Shown here: piece by piece, positions 10,244 to 19,931 of the stretch | Layout of the letters: each line of letters begins with the position of its first letter | Numbering within the stretch: position 1 is the first letter of the stretch | Assembly: GCA_028277085.1 (NCBI GenBank) | Contig: JANQHL010000139.1 | Location: 1-40,448 of the forward strand | DNA from: Flavobacteriaceae bacterium | GTDB taxonomy: Bacteria > Bacteroidota > Bacteroidia > Flavobacteriales > Flavobacteriaceae | Direction: 5' to 3' | Length of the DNA stretch: 40,448 nt | Position numbers and translations under genes: made by a program | The notes under the pieces: generated by a model | What the model saw: only the letters and a program-made list of their open reading frames with translations | What the model was told of the DNA's origin: nothing | Database searches by the model: none

Positions 10244-12337
10244 CTAACTGGCCTTCTGATATCGCTTCGTTACTTTCGGAAGGGTGAAATAAAAGGTTGA
10301 TCCTTTTTTAGGGGTACTCTCTACCCATATTCTTCCACGGTTTTTGACCACCATTTCCTGGCAAAGGTAAAGCCCTAGTCCTGTGCCCTTTTCATCGTTA
10401 GTGCCGTAGGTGGTAATATTGGAGTTTTCGCTAAAAATATGTTGCTGGGTGCTCTCGTCCATACCAATCCCAGTGTCCCTTACCTTAATCTTCCAATGTT
10501 CACTGTCTTCTTCTGCCTCCAGGGTGATCAAACCATTTTTCGGAGTAAACTTTATACTATTACTTAATAGATTTCGTAGGACAACATCAATGTGATTCTC
10601 GTCAGCAAAGGCTAAACTGTTTTCTGGTATTTGATCAATAATTTTAATGGATTTTTTATTGGCCATCTCAGACATCAGATTAACATTGCTTGCTACCAGT
10701 TTGTTAATGCTTACCATCTTAGGCCTGGAAACTGTTCCATTCAGTTGGGCATGACCCCAAGACAATAAATTGTTAAGGGTAAAAAGGATATGGTCTACAT
10801 CAGATTTCAATTTTGGAATGAACCTTGAAAAATCTTTTTTGGCAATATCGCCGGATGAAAACAATTTTAGCATCCCCTGTAATGCTCCAATCGGCCCTCG
10901 TAAATCGTGTCCAATTATGGAGAAAAGCTTGTCCTTAGTTTTGTTAATCCCGTCTAATTCTGCTTCCCTATTCCTTAAGTTTTTGGTATTGACTTGTAAT
11001 TCCTTATACAAGCGTTTTAGTTTTTTTTGATTGAAATAAAGCGGAATCGCAGCAGCAAGTAATACGATCAGGACGATAATGGACAGATTAACATAATTCC
11101 GCTGTCGGGCCAATGCTTTTTGATTAGTGGAAATCAACTCCGCCTTTTGCTTGTCGTAATTAATTTGTGTTTTTAAAAGCGTTAGGGTTTTTTTGTTCTC
11201 ATCTTTATACAGGGAGTCTGATAGTGCTTGGAAGATTTCGTGATAGTACAAGGCTTTTTCAAAATCGTTGCCGTTTTTGTTGATACGATACAATGTCTCT
11301 GCACAGTCCCGTTGTCCTTCAAGGGATTTGATTTTTTTTGAAATAGTATATCCCTGCAGGGCGTATCGGGAGGAAATAGTGTCTTCACCAAGACCCAAAT
11401 AAGATGCAGCCAAACCATTTAAAAGATCAATTCTGCTCCGATCATCTTCCAGGTTTTTGTGTAAGAGCTGACTTTGGTCATACCAATGTAATGCCCATCT
11501 GTATTTCTCCTGCGCCAGGTAGATTTCCCCTTTCACGCCATAGGCAAAAGCGAGCCAATCATATATTTCGTTTTTTTCTAAAATGGCGATACTTTTGTTT
11601 ACATACTGCATAGCCAATTGGTGTTGACCTATTTCAGAATACAGCTCACCCAGATTACTAAAGGTTTCTGCCATAATTAGTTCATCGCCAATTGCTTCAT
11701 TAAGTTTTTGTACCTCTTCATAGAATTCCAGCGCTTCTCCATATTCTTTTTGTGAAGAATAAAGGCCTGCAATGTTCTCATTAATGATAGAGAGCATCAG
11801 TTTGTTGTCTATTTCCATGGCGAGATCAATACCCTTCAAATAGCTTTTTAACGCGTCGGCATAGTTTCCGGAATAGGAGTATTCCGCCCCTAAGTCATTA
11901 AGAATACCGGCTTTGATTTCAGCATTTCCCAGAGAATCAGCCAGAATGAAGGATTGTTGGTAATAGCTGATTGATTTTTCGCTTTCGCCTTTATCTGAAT
12001 AGTAATCGCCAATATTGGTCAATGCCTGACACTCTCCAAGTGTATATTGTAGCGCTTTACTCAAGCTCAGTGCTCGGTTGGAAAGATTGTAGAGGCTATC
12101 GAGTTTAACAAAACGATAGGATCTCCCCAACTGGTTGATCAAGTTGATATAGCGTTGACTTTGTAGGGTATCCAGCCCTTTTTTTTCGAATACCCGTATG
12201 GTAAGGGCAAGGCTGTCCCGGGTATCCTGTTGACTATAAACAACATGTGATGGGGATAGGCAAAGTAGTAATACAATGAAAAAGCCCACCACTTTGGGGA
12301 GGCTGATAAATGTAATATTAGCTGCAGCTTGAGGCAT
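10244..12337 (-). CDS. TPR-containing sensor histidine kinase (no adjacent response regulator)
   Basis: TPR repeats, TM, HisKA H-box IGHDLRGPIGALQGML, HATPase motifs NLLSNSIKFTPKNG, DTGIGM, GTGLGLYL. ORF starts at 12382 but Met at 12337 (MPQAAANITFISLPKVVGFFIVLLLC) agrees better with signal peptide and -7 box at 12358-12365. Confidence 0.88.
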   Translation of the reverse strand: MPQAAANITFISLPKVVGFFIVLLLCLSPSHVVYSQQDTRDSLALTIRVFEKKGLDTLQSQRYINLINQLGRSYRFVKLDSLYNLSNRALSLSKALQYTLGECQALTNIGDYYSDKGESEKSISYYQQSFILADSLGNAEIKAGILNDLGAEYSYSGNYADALKSYLKGIDLAMEIDNKLMLSIINENIAGLYSSQKEYGEALEFYEEVQKLNEAIGDELIMAETFSNLGELYSEIGQHQLAMQYVNKSIAILEKNEIYDWLAFAYGVKGEIYLAQEKYRWALHWYDQSQLLHKNLEDDRSRIDLLNGLAASYLGLGEDTISSRYALQGYTISKKIKSLEGQRDCAETLYRINKNGNDFEKALYYHEIFQALSDSLYKDENKKTLTLLKTQINYDKQKAELISTNQKALARQRNYVNLSIIVLIVLLAAAIPLYFNQKKLKRLYKELQVNTKNLRNREAELDGINKTKDKLFSIIGHDLRGPIGALQGMLKLFSSGDIAKKDFSRFIPKLKSDVDHILFTLNNLLSWGHAQLNGTVSRPKMVSINKLVASNVNLMSEMANKKSIKIIDQIPENSLAFADENHIDVVLRNLLSNSIKFTPKNGLITLEAEEDSEHWKIKVRDTGIGMDESTQQHIFSENSNITTYGTNDEKGTGLGLYLCQEMVVKNRGRIWVESTPKKGSTFYFTLPKVTKRYQKAS

Positions 12338-12357
12338 ATCCCTAATCCAATTGGAGC

Positions 12358-12402
12358 TAAACTTATTGTATCCACTAATCACTCCCCAATTAATGTTGTG
12401 AA
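12358..12402 (-). promoter_or_regulatory. Putative promoter with half LytTR-like operator (minus strand)
   Basis: Minus strand TTCACAACATTA beginning at 12402 and TAAGTTTA beginning at 12365: same 37-bp offset as in the 29942-30470 promoters; the 21-bp upstream partner (12423) is weak. Confidence 0.4.
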
Positions 12403-12565
12403 GCGGCTATTTTTGTGTGTTTCGGACTAGCAAATGTGCATTTTGTCGATGATTTAGAGATAAGGGCTCTTGGATATCAAAATAAACCTTGTTGGATAAC
12501 GAAAAATGAAGTCATGTAAATTAGAATGGCTGCATTTTATATTTGAACTATAACCGAAAAAAAAT

Positions 12566-12573
12566 TACCTTTG
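12566..12573 (+). promoter_or_regulatory. Bacteroidetes-type -7 promoter box of tRNA-His
   Basis: TACCTTTG matches TAnnTTTG, ~16 nt upstream of the tRNA. Confidence 0.6.
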
Positions 12574-12589
12574 CCCACGCTAAAAAATG

Positions 12590-12663
12590 GTGGTTGTAGC
12601 TCAGTTGGTTAGAGCGCTGGATTGTGGTTCCAGAGGTCGCCGGTTCGAACCCGGTCTTCCACC
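12590..12663 (+). tRNA. tRNA-His (anticodon GTG at 12624-12626)
   Basis: Cloverleaf: GTGGTTG TA GCTC..., anticodon arm CTGGA-TTGTGGT-TCCAG, T-arm GCCGG-TTCGAAC-CCGGT; G at 12589 can serve as G-1; CCA not encoded. Confidence 0.95.
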
Positions 12664-12666
12664 CCT

Positions 12667-12709
12667 AAAGAATGGAGCGTTCTCTTTTAAAATCGCTCCA
12701 TTCTTTTAT
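12667..12709 (+). terminator. Intrinsic terminator after tRNA-His
   Basis: 13-bp stem AAAGAATGGAGCG / CGCTCCATTCTTT followed by T-rich tract. Confidence 0.85.
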
Positions 12710-13060
12710 TTACAGCACATCGCAAACTTGTCGTAACTCAGTTTTCATTCGTTTTGCTAAAAATGCGTGTCAAATCAATCTAAAATTTCAAAAAATTCAG
12801 GTGTAAATAATTGAAAATCAATATGTAAATAATAGAAGTATAGCTAAGAAGACGCTGGTCTTCTACCCTAGGAATAAACCCAATCCATCGGATTGCACTT
12901 ATTATAGATAAGACACCAGGACACACTTTTGCAGGACAACTTACAGGAACTCTATTGCTAATTCATTCACTAAGAAGTAGAAAGGGCAAAGGGCAAAGAA
13001 TCACTTAGGGATATGATTAACCAGGTAATGAAGAAGCAGGGGGCGAAGGATTGAAACAAA

Positions 13061-13087
13061 AAAAGAGAGCTTAACGGCTCTCTTTTT
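13061..13087. terminator. Intrinsic terminator-like hairpin
   Basis: AAAAGAGAGC-TTAACG-GCTCTCTTTTTT. Confidence 0.75.
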
Positions 13088-13250
13088 TAATTCTTAAGTT
13101 TGAGTTTGAGGTCTAAATTCAAACGATGATGGTTAATTGTTTGACAGACAGAAAAGGCTAACCAATCGTCTCCTCTTCTTCTGTAATTGATGAATTAATA
13201 ATTGTTGTTATCATAGTACAAAAATATAGTTTAAATGTTAATGGCAAAGT

Positions 13251-14234
13251 TTATTTTGTAAAAATTAACCTACAACCTTGCCTTGGTAGGATTAATCCTT
13301 GATACCTTGCTTGGAGTATAGTCGTATCACCATTGTGGTTTTTTGACTCCCTAAATTCCTTTTTAGTTCCCATAGCATAAAATTTTAAATTCAATTCCCT
13401 AGGAAAGGTTACCATTAGTTTAAAATTTTTAATAAGCTGATTTGCTCGGATACTCTTGTTATTTTCCACAATTAAGCTATAACACTTTTCTTCTTCCCTT
13501 TCGATTAAATAACTAGTTGTCCCCTTTAATTCTTTATTATGTTTCACAGAAATCGTGCCATTCCTCTTCCTAATTGTGGGCTTGTTCTCTGGCTTATCCA
13601 AATCCACTTCAGATTCATTTATCTTTAGGCTGATAAGTTCGTAGCCTGATCTTTCGTGGTCAGTTTTTGGGTGTTTAAAAGTAGAGGAGGTTTTAAAATG
13701 AATAGGTTGTGAACCCATTGCTTTTATTGTAAATTCTTCCTTCTCATTCAGAATTATATATTGCTTTTCATCATCAAGAAATGAAATATGAATTTCATAG
13801 TTAAAATTGTCATAATACCATTTAGCGTCTGTTGGAACATAGCCAAGAAGTGCCTCAGAGATATCTCTAGTAAGCTCAGGAAAACGAGATTGATATAATT
13901 GTTTAGTTACATTTTCCCAAATAGTGTTTATATCACTCCTAACACTTAAATGTTCATCACAATATACCACCTTACGCAATTGGTCCCTAAAAATGTCGGT
14001 AAAGAACTTAGATTTTACGATAGCTGAAAAAACACCACTAGCAACTATAATTGATCCCAACGTTCTTAACAAATCTTTCACCCAATCCTTATGTATGAAT
14101 ACTGCAAAAGAAAGCAGTAGTAAAATGATTCCAATTGTTAGACTATAGGTAAGGATATTCTGTTGATACTGGATTTTTACATATCTCCACTTCATATTAA
14201 AAGAACGTTTTTGGTTGGTATATGGTTTGTTCAT
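13251..14234 (-). CDS. Hypothetical membrane-anchored protein (two N-terminal TM segments, soluble C-terminal domain)
   Basis: 327-aa ORF; hydrophobic ILTYSLTIGIILLLLSFAVFI and LGSIIVASGVFSAIV; AT-rich accessory-like region beside tRNA. Confidence 0.75.
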   Translation of the reverse strand: MNKPYTNQKRSFNMKWRYVKIQYQQNILTYSLTIGIILLLLSFAVFIHKDWVKDLLRTLGSIIVASGVFSAIVKSKFFTDIFRDQLRKVVYCDEHLSVRSDINTIWENVTKQLYQSRFPELTRDISEALLGYVPTDAKWYYDNFNYEIHISFLDDEKQYIILNEKEEFTIKAMGSQPIHFKTSSTFKHPKTDHERSGYELISLKINESEVDLDKPENKPTIRKRNGTISVKHNKELKGTTSYLIEREEEKCYSLIVENNKSIRANQLIKNFKLMVTFPRELNLKFYAMGTKKEFRESKNHNGDTTILQARYQGLILPRQGCRLIFTK

Positions 14235-14272
14235 TAAAACTGAATAATCCCGGAATCCCGTTGCTCATCATC

Positions 14273-14494
14273 CTAAAGCTTCAGTCTTAATTTTATTTTT
14301 CCTCTAATAGCATTGTATTTGGTTGTTTCCAAGCGGTTTTCAATAATTGAATCCATGATCTCTTTGCGTAGGTTTTCGTAGAGGTCCCCTCGAAATGGCT
14401 CAAGCTTATCTTTTGGTGGGGCTTGATCAAAACCATCATTACCGCTAAAAAGGCAACACCAAGGCCAATTTAAAAAACTACTCAAAGACTCCAT
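14273..14494 (-). CDS. Hypothetical short protein (73 aa)
   Basis: ORF only; no recognisable domain, protein-like C-terminal composition. Confidence 0.35.
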   Translation of the reverse strand: MESLSSFLNWPWCCLFSGNDGFDQAPPKDKLEPFRGDLYENLRKEIMDSIIENRLETTKYNAIRGKIKLRLKL

Positions 14495-14740
14495 TGTATT
14501 TTTTCCTGTCTGGAATTTTAAGGTCCATTACTGAAAAATTTTTAAGCTATCACAGAGAGCTTTTAAATGTCGAGGGGGGAGGAAACTATCTAATAGTCGT
14601 TAAACACTATTGCCCCGCAATATAAGAGGTGAAAACCAATTTTCACTAAACGAAAGCCTCCTTTTTTCTATGGTTTACGTTGTTAAAGCGTTATAAGAAA
14701 GATCTTATTAAACTTGATTTTTTCTTTGCAAGCCGATCGC

Positions 14741-16297
14741 TCACTTGGCAACCTTATCAACGACAACCTTATCAGGTCGGTTAGCCACTTCCCACGCAGT
14801 ATGGAAAATCAATTGGGCCCGCTTTTGTAAAAGGTCATAATTAATCTTATCCGGGGTATCTCCCGGTTGATGATAATCGGCATGTGTACCGTTGAAGTAA
14901 AAAATGATGGGGATATTGTTCTTCGCAAAATTGTAGTGGTCGCTTCTGTAGTAAAACCGATTCGGATCATTCTCATCATTAAACGTATAATCCAAAACCA
15001 AATTGGTGTATTTGGCGTTCATCTCCTCGGAAAGCTCGTGTAAATCTGTACTCAGTTTATCGGAACCAATTAAATAAATGTAATTCCGATCACCACCTCT
15101 TTTTGGATCTATTCTCCCAATCATATCAATATTGAGATTGGCTACGGTATTTTCCAAGGGAAAAATAGGATCATAATCCGTGTAGTATTTTGATCCTAAT
15201 AAGCCCTTTTCCTCGCCAGTTACGTGTAAAAAGACAATAGATCGTTGCGGTCCCTTGCCTTCATCTGCGGCCTTCTTAAAAGCCTGTGCGATTTCCAGCA
15301 TGGCCACTGTTCCCGAACCATCGTCGTCCGCGCCATTATTGATTTGACCGCCTGCTGTCACTCCAATGTGGTCCAAATGTGAGGAGATCACAACGTATTC
15401 ATCGGGTTTGGTGGTGCCCTTTAAGACAGCAACCACATTCTCCGAGGCAATTTGTTCATTGGCACTTGCTACTGCCAGCTGCAGTTTTGTCTTCAATACT
15501 TCCGTATTCCTCTTAGTGCTGATACCGGGCAATAAGGAGGTAACGGCACGCTTATTTAGCAGGATCAGGAACTGATCCGAAGTTTCCTCCGCCAATTGCA
15601 TCCTCCCGCTATTGTTATTTTTCATAAAATCAAAATAGCGCCTGTATCGGGAAAAATTTTCGGGATCGTAGTACAAAACGCCTATGGCGCCTTTATCTAT
15701 GGCCAGTTGCCTCTTTTTACCTAAGGCTTCCGACATATTACTCCAAACCGATTTTTCATCAGTTCCTGAAATTACATAGGAACCATCATCGTTCATAGGT
15801 TCACCGGATTTGATTAGCGCCACCTTTCCGGAAATATCACGGTTGTAATCGGAGTAGTTTTCTGCTTCTATACCATAGCCTAGATAAACAATTTCCTCGA
15901 ACTGTCCTTCAGCTCCGGAAAAAGTAAGTACATCATCACCCAGGGTAAACGCTTTTTCCCCAATTTGCAATGTTCCCACCGGAACTTTACCTATTTCCAA
16001 TGGTACGGGTTGAAAATAGTCACCATTTTTTTGTGCTGGCGGAATTCCAAGGGACTCATAGTACGCCTTGAGGTATTCAACGGCCTTTTTTTGACCTGGT
16101 TTTCCCGTCTCCCTACCCTCAAAATCATCAGAAGCATAAACAAACAGGTGGGTCTTTAACTCCTCTTCTGTAATTGTAGAAGCGTACTCCACCGGATCCG
16201 AAGTTATTGCTACTGCTTTTTCGGTATCCGCGATGGGCTTTTGATATGAATTGCATGATAAGACAGTACCGAGTACGATCAATACTAACACTTTCAT
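14741..16297 (-). CDS. M28-family metallopeptidase (aminopeptidase), putative lipoprotein
   Basis: SSHLDHIGV, NGADDDGSGTVAMLEIA, TGEEKGLLGS, NIDMIGR, YRSDHYNFA zinc-ligand motifs; N-terminal VLIVLGTVLSC lipobox. Confidence 0.92.
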   Translation of the reverse strand: MKVLVLIVLGTVLSCNSYQKPIADTEKAVAITSDPVEYASTITEEELKTHLFVYASDDFEGRETGKPGQKKAVEYLKAYYESLGIPPAQKNGDYFQPVPLEIGKVPVGTLQIGEKAFTLGDDVLTFSGAEGQFEEIVYLGYGIEAENYSDYNRDISGKVALIKSGEPMNDDGSYVISGTDEKSVWSNMSEALGKKRQLAIDKGAIGVLYYDPENFSRYRRYFDFMKNNNSGRMQLAEETSDQFLILLNKRAVTSLLPGISTKRNTEVLKTKLQLAVASANEQIASENVVAVLKGTTKPDEYVVISSHLDHIGVTAGGQINNGADDDGSGTVAMLEIAQAFKKAADEGKGPQRSIVFLHVTGEEKGLLGSKYYTDYDPIFPLENTVANLNIDMIGRIDPKRGGDRNYIYLIGSDKLSTDLHELSEEMNAKYTNLVLDYTFNDENDPNRFYYRSDHYNFAKNNIPIIFYFNGTHADYHQPGDTPDKINYDLLQKRAQLIFHTAWEVANRPDKVVVDKVAK

Positions 16298-16383
16298 AGG
16301 AAAAACAATTTATGAAGCCTTAAAATTAGCTAAAAGTGAGGGAATTCGGGTAATTGCGTTTGCATGGTTTTCAAATTGCATTA

Positions 16384-16407
16384 TGTATCTTGTGATGCCA
16401 AGATACA
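16384..16407. promoter_or_regulatory. Inverted repeat / putative operator of hydroxyproline operon
   Basis: TGTATCTTG-TGATGC-CAAGATACA, 9-bp perfect arms, immediately upstream of ATG at 16417. Confidence 0.5.
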
Positions 16408-16416
16408 AGATTACCT

Positions 16417-17322
16417 ATGACAGTAAAATGGAAAGGCGTGATGCCGGCAGTGACGACCAAATTCACGGAAAAAGACACCCTGGATTTGGAATTGTTTGCC
16501 TTAAACATCAGGGCACAATTGGAAGCAGGTGTTAGTGCCATTATCCTTGGCGGAACATTAGGAGAAGCAAGTACACTTACCAAATCAGAGAAGCGAACCT
16601 TATTGGAACATACGGTGGGCCTTGTATCTGGCAAGGTTCCCGTAATTCTGAATATCGCAGAGCAATCAACAAAAGATGCCGTTAAAGCAGCTAACGAAGC
16701 CCAGGAATATGGAGCTGACGGATTAATGATGCTTCCTCCCATGCGTTACAAGGCTACCGACAGTGAAACCATAGCGTATTTCAAAACTGTGGCGCATAAT
16801 ACAGACTTACCCATAATGGTATATAATAATCCGGTAGATTATAAAATTGAGGTGACCCTGGCGATGTTTGAACAATTATTGCAGCTCAATACCATCCAGG
16901 CGGTAAAGGAATCTACGCGTGATATCTCGAACGTTACCCGTATAAAAAATACATTCGGGGAGCGGCTGAAGATCCTGTGTGGGGTGGACACCCTGGCTTT
17001 GGAAAGTCTTTTAATGGGGGCGCATGGATGGGTGGCAGGATTGGTATGTGCCTTTCCTAAAGAAACAGTAACAATTTACAACTTGATTCAGAAGGGTAAG
17101 GTAGAAGAAGCCATTGAGCTATACCGTTGGTTTTTGCCGTTGCTGGAGTTAGACATTAGTCCGCAATTAGTACAAAACATAAAATTGGCAGAAGTCGCCA
17201 CGGGCTTAGGTTCGGAATATGTTCGGCCTCCGAGGCTACCTTTACAAGGCACGGAACGGGAACGTGTACTGGAAATAATCGAATCTGGGATGAGATCGCG
17301 TCCCCAAATACCAGAATACTAA
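16417..17322 (+). CDS. Dihydrodipicolinate synthase-family protein, probable 1-pyrroline-4-hydroxy-2-carboxylate deaminase
   Basis: DapA/NAL fold: GGTLGEASTLTKSEK, MVYNNPVDYKIEVT, AVKESTRDISNV; operon context with hydroxyproline epimerase. Confidence 0.85.
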   Translation: MTVKWKGVMPAVTTKFTEKDTLDLELFALNIRAQLEAGVSAIILGGTLGEASTLTKSEKRTLLEHTVGLVSGKVPVILNIAEQSTKDAVKAANEAQEYGADGLMMLPPMRYKATDSETIAYFKTVAHNTDLPIMVYNNPVDYKIEVTLAMFEQLLQLNTIQAVKESTRDISNVTRIKNTFGERLKILCGVDTLALESLLMGAHGWVAGLVCAFPKETVTIYNLIQKGKVEEAIELYRWFLPLLELDISPQLVQNIKLAEVATGLGSEYVRPPRLPLQGTERERVLEIIESGMRSRPQIPEY

Positions 17323-17327
17323 CGGTT

Positions 17328-18911
17328 ATGATTACTGGAAAAAATTTGATTGGCAACGAATTGTCTACTAAAGACGGAACTGTTTTCACAACCTTTGACC
17401 CGCAGTTGAACAAAGAGAATGCATGGGAGTTTACAGAAGCTTCCCTAAAAGAAATACATGCTTCGGTGGAGTTGGCCGAAAAGGCTTCCAGGGAATACGC
17501 CCTCATTGATGGTACAAAAAAAGCGCGCTTTCTTAGAGAAATTGCCACTCAAATTGAAAACCTGGGGGATGAGCTTATAGCAATTTATTGCAAAGAATCT
17601 GGGTTGCCAGAGGGCAGGGCGAAGGGAGAGCGGGGCCGTACTTGTTTTCAGTTACAAACCTTTGCTGATCTGGTGGCAGAAGGTTCATGGGTAAATGCCA
17701 CAATTGACACCGCACTTCCGGAGCGACTCCCGGTACCAAAACCAGACTTGCGTAAAATGCTTGTTCCAATTGGCCCAATTGCCGTTTTCGGAGCGAGCAA
17801 CTTTCCCCTGGCGTATTCCACTGCTGGCGGGGATACCGCAAGTGCCTTGGCAGCCGGATGTCCTGTAATTGTAAAAAGTCATCCCATGCACGCAGCAACA
17901 GGGGAGTTAGTCGCCCATGCCATAGCAAAGGCTGCGGAACTAACAGGGATGCCAAATGGAGTCTTCTCCAATTTAAACAGTAAGGGAATTGAGGTCGGGC
18001 AAGAACTTGTAAAACACCCTGGAGTCAAGGGAGTAGGTTTTACCGGAAGTGTGAAAGGAGGACGCGCATTGCTGGATCTTGCAGGACAACGTCCGGAGCC
18101 TATTCCAGTTTTTGCTGAAATGGGGAGCGTAAATCCCGTAATCTTCTTACCCGAAGCCCTAAAGCAGCGAGGGGATTTCTGGGCGAAGACCTATGCTGGG
18201 TCTATTACCCTTGGAACTGGCCAGTTTTGTACCAATCCGGGCTTGCTTTTTGGGCTAGCTGGTGATGTGCTTTCTGCTTTTGCAAATAAGTTGTCGGAAG
18301 AAATTTCAGCAATACAACCGGGTTGCATGTTGCATCCTAACATCAAAAGAAACTACGATAGCAATACCTCAACAATGTTGTCACAAAGTGGAATTGAAGT
18401 TGTAGCCAAATCTCAAAATGCAGTTCCTGCCAATTATGCGCAACATACGCTTGTCATGGTTCAGGGAAAGGATTTCTTATCCAACCCAAGACTTCACCAG
18501 GAGGTGTTTGGCCCATTTTCCATGGTAGTAGCGTGCAAAAACATAGATGAACTGGAAGCGATAATTACCAATTTGGAAGGACAGCTCACCGGGGCAATTA
18601 TTGCAGAAAATTCTGAAATTAAGGAATACGGTAATCTTATCGAGATCTTGAAGAATAGGGTAGGGCGATTAATTTATAATGGAGCGCCTACAGGAGTAGA
18701 GGTCTGCCCTGCTATGCAGCATGGAGGGCCCTATCCTGCCTCAACGGATAGTAGGTTTGGCGCTGTGGGAATTCATGCGATACAACGTTGGGTACGGCCA
18801 GTAAGCTATCAGAACTGGCCGGAGGATCTTTTACCGGAGGCTTTAAACGACTCAAATCCCCTTAAAATTTCCCGCTTAGTGAATGGCAGTTTAACGAACA
18901 AACCGCTATAG
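17328..18911 (+). CDS. Aldehyde dehydrogenase, probable alpha-ketoglutarate semialdehyde dehydrogenase
   Basis: GASNFPLAYSTAGGDTASALAAGCPVIVKSHP, GFTGSVKGG, FAEMGSVNP, GTGQFCTNPG; operon context. Confidence 0.9.
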   Translation: MITGKNLIGNELSTKDGTVFTTFDPQLNKENAWEFTEASLKEIHASVELAEKASREYALIDGTKKARFLREIATQIENLGDELIAIYCKESGLPEGRAKGERGRTCFQLQTFADLVAEGSWVNATIDTALPERLPVPKPDLRKMLVPIGPIAVFGASNFPLAYSTAGGDTASALAAGCPVIVKSHPMHAATGELVAHAIAKAAELTGMPNGVFSNLNSKGIEVGQELVKHPGVKGVGFTGSVKGGRALLDLAGQRPEPIPVFAEMGSVNPVIFLPEALKQRGDFWAKTYAGSITLGTGQFCTNPGLLFGLAGDVLSAFANKLSEEISAIQPGCMLHPNIKRNYDSNTSTMLSQSGIEVVAKSQNAVPANYAQHTLVMVQGKDFLSNPRLHQEVFGPFSMVVACKNIDELEAIITNLEGQLTGAIIAENSEIKEYGNLIEILKNRVGRLIYNGAPTGVEVCPAMQHGGPYPASTDSRFGAVGIHAIQRWVRPVSYQNWPEDLLPEALNDSNPLKISRLVNGSLTNKPL

Positions 18912-18916
18912 TTCTT

Positions 18917-19930
18917 ATGCCAAAGCATGTTTTTAATTGTATCGATGCCCATACCTGTGGCAACCCTGTACGATTGGTCAAGACCGGAGGTCCTAATTTG
19001 GTTGGGGACTCGATGAATGCAAAACGGCTACACTTTTTGAAGGAATTTGATTGGATCAGAACAGGTTTGATGTTTGAACCGAGAGGACATGATATGATGA
19101 GCGGTAGCATATTGTATCCGCCACACGATCCACAAAATGATTGTTCCATACTTTTTATAGAGACCAGTGGCTGTTTGCCTATGTGTGGACATGGCACAAT
19201 TGGTACTGTGACCATAGCACTCGAAGAAGGACTTCTGGAGCCCAAAACCCCGGGAAAAATCCATATTGAGGCTCCTGCTGGGTTGGTGGAAGCAGCCTAC
19301 TTTCAGAATAGTTATGGAAAAGTGGAATGGGTAGAATTAACCAACGTAGAAAGCTATCTGGCAGCAAGTGGATTGGAGATTGAATGTGAAGGACTTGGCA
19401 CCGTGGTTTTTGACGTTGCCTACGGTGGAAATTTTTACGCCATTATTGAAGCACAGGAGAGTTACTCAGATGTAAATGACTACGCAGCCAGTGATTTAAT
19501 ACGGCTCTCCAAAATGATAAGGGAACGGATCAATACTAGGTATCCAAATCAGTTCATACACCCGGAGAATACTACGATCCGGGAGGTTTCACATGTTTTA
19601 TGGACGGGAGCCCCTAAGCAAAATGGGAGTACCGCACGGAATGCGGTATTCTATGGAGATAAAGCTATCGATCGTTCTCCCTGCGGCACCGGTACTTCGG
19701 CCCGAATGGCGCAACTTTATGCAAAAGGCCGTTTAAAGGAGGGAGAACCATTTGTTCATGAGAGTATTATCGGGTCCACATTTACAGGGCATGTTAAAAT
19801 GACTACCACCCTGGGACAATACAAGGCAATTGTTCCGGTAATACGGGGATGGGCAAAGGTCTATGGGGTTAATACTATCACCATAGATACCGATGATGAT
19901 CCTTACGCTCACGGTTTTCAAGTAGTTTGA
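18917..19930 (+). CDS. 4-hydroxyproline 2-epimerase (proline racemase family)
   Basis: Both catalytic Cys contexts present: SGCLPMCGHGTIGTVT and DRSPCGTGTSARMA, consistent with epimerase/racemase rather than 3-hydroxyproline dehydratase (Cys->Thr). Confidence 0.92.
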   Translation: MPKHVFNCIDAHTCGNPVRLVKTGGPNLVGDSMNAKRLHFLKEFDWIRTGLMFEPRGHDMMSGSILYPPHDPQNDCSILFIETSGCLPMCGHGTIGTVTIALEEGLLEPKTPGKIHIEAPAGLVEAAYFQNSYGKVEWVELTNVESYLAASGLEIECEGLGTVVFDVAYGGNFYAIIEAQESYSDVNDYAASDLIRLSKMIRERINTRYPNQFIHPENTTIREVSHVLWTGAPKQNGSTARNAVFYGDKAIDRSPCGTGTSARMAQLYAKGRLKEGEPFVHESIIGSTFTGHVKMTTTLGQYKAIVPVIRGWAKVYGVNTITIDTDDDPYAHGFQVV

Positions 19931-19931
19931 G

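Noticed and set aside
14631-14646. TGAAAACCAATTTTCA inverted repeat
   Set aside because: Short, AT-rich, no clear promoter or terminator context.
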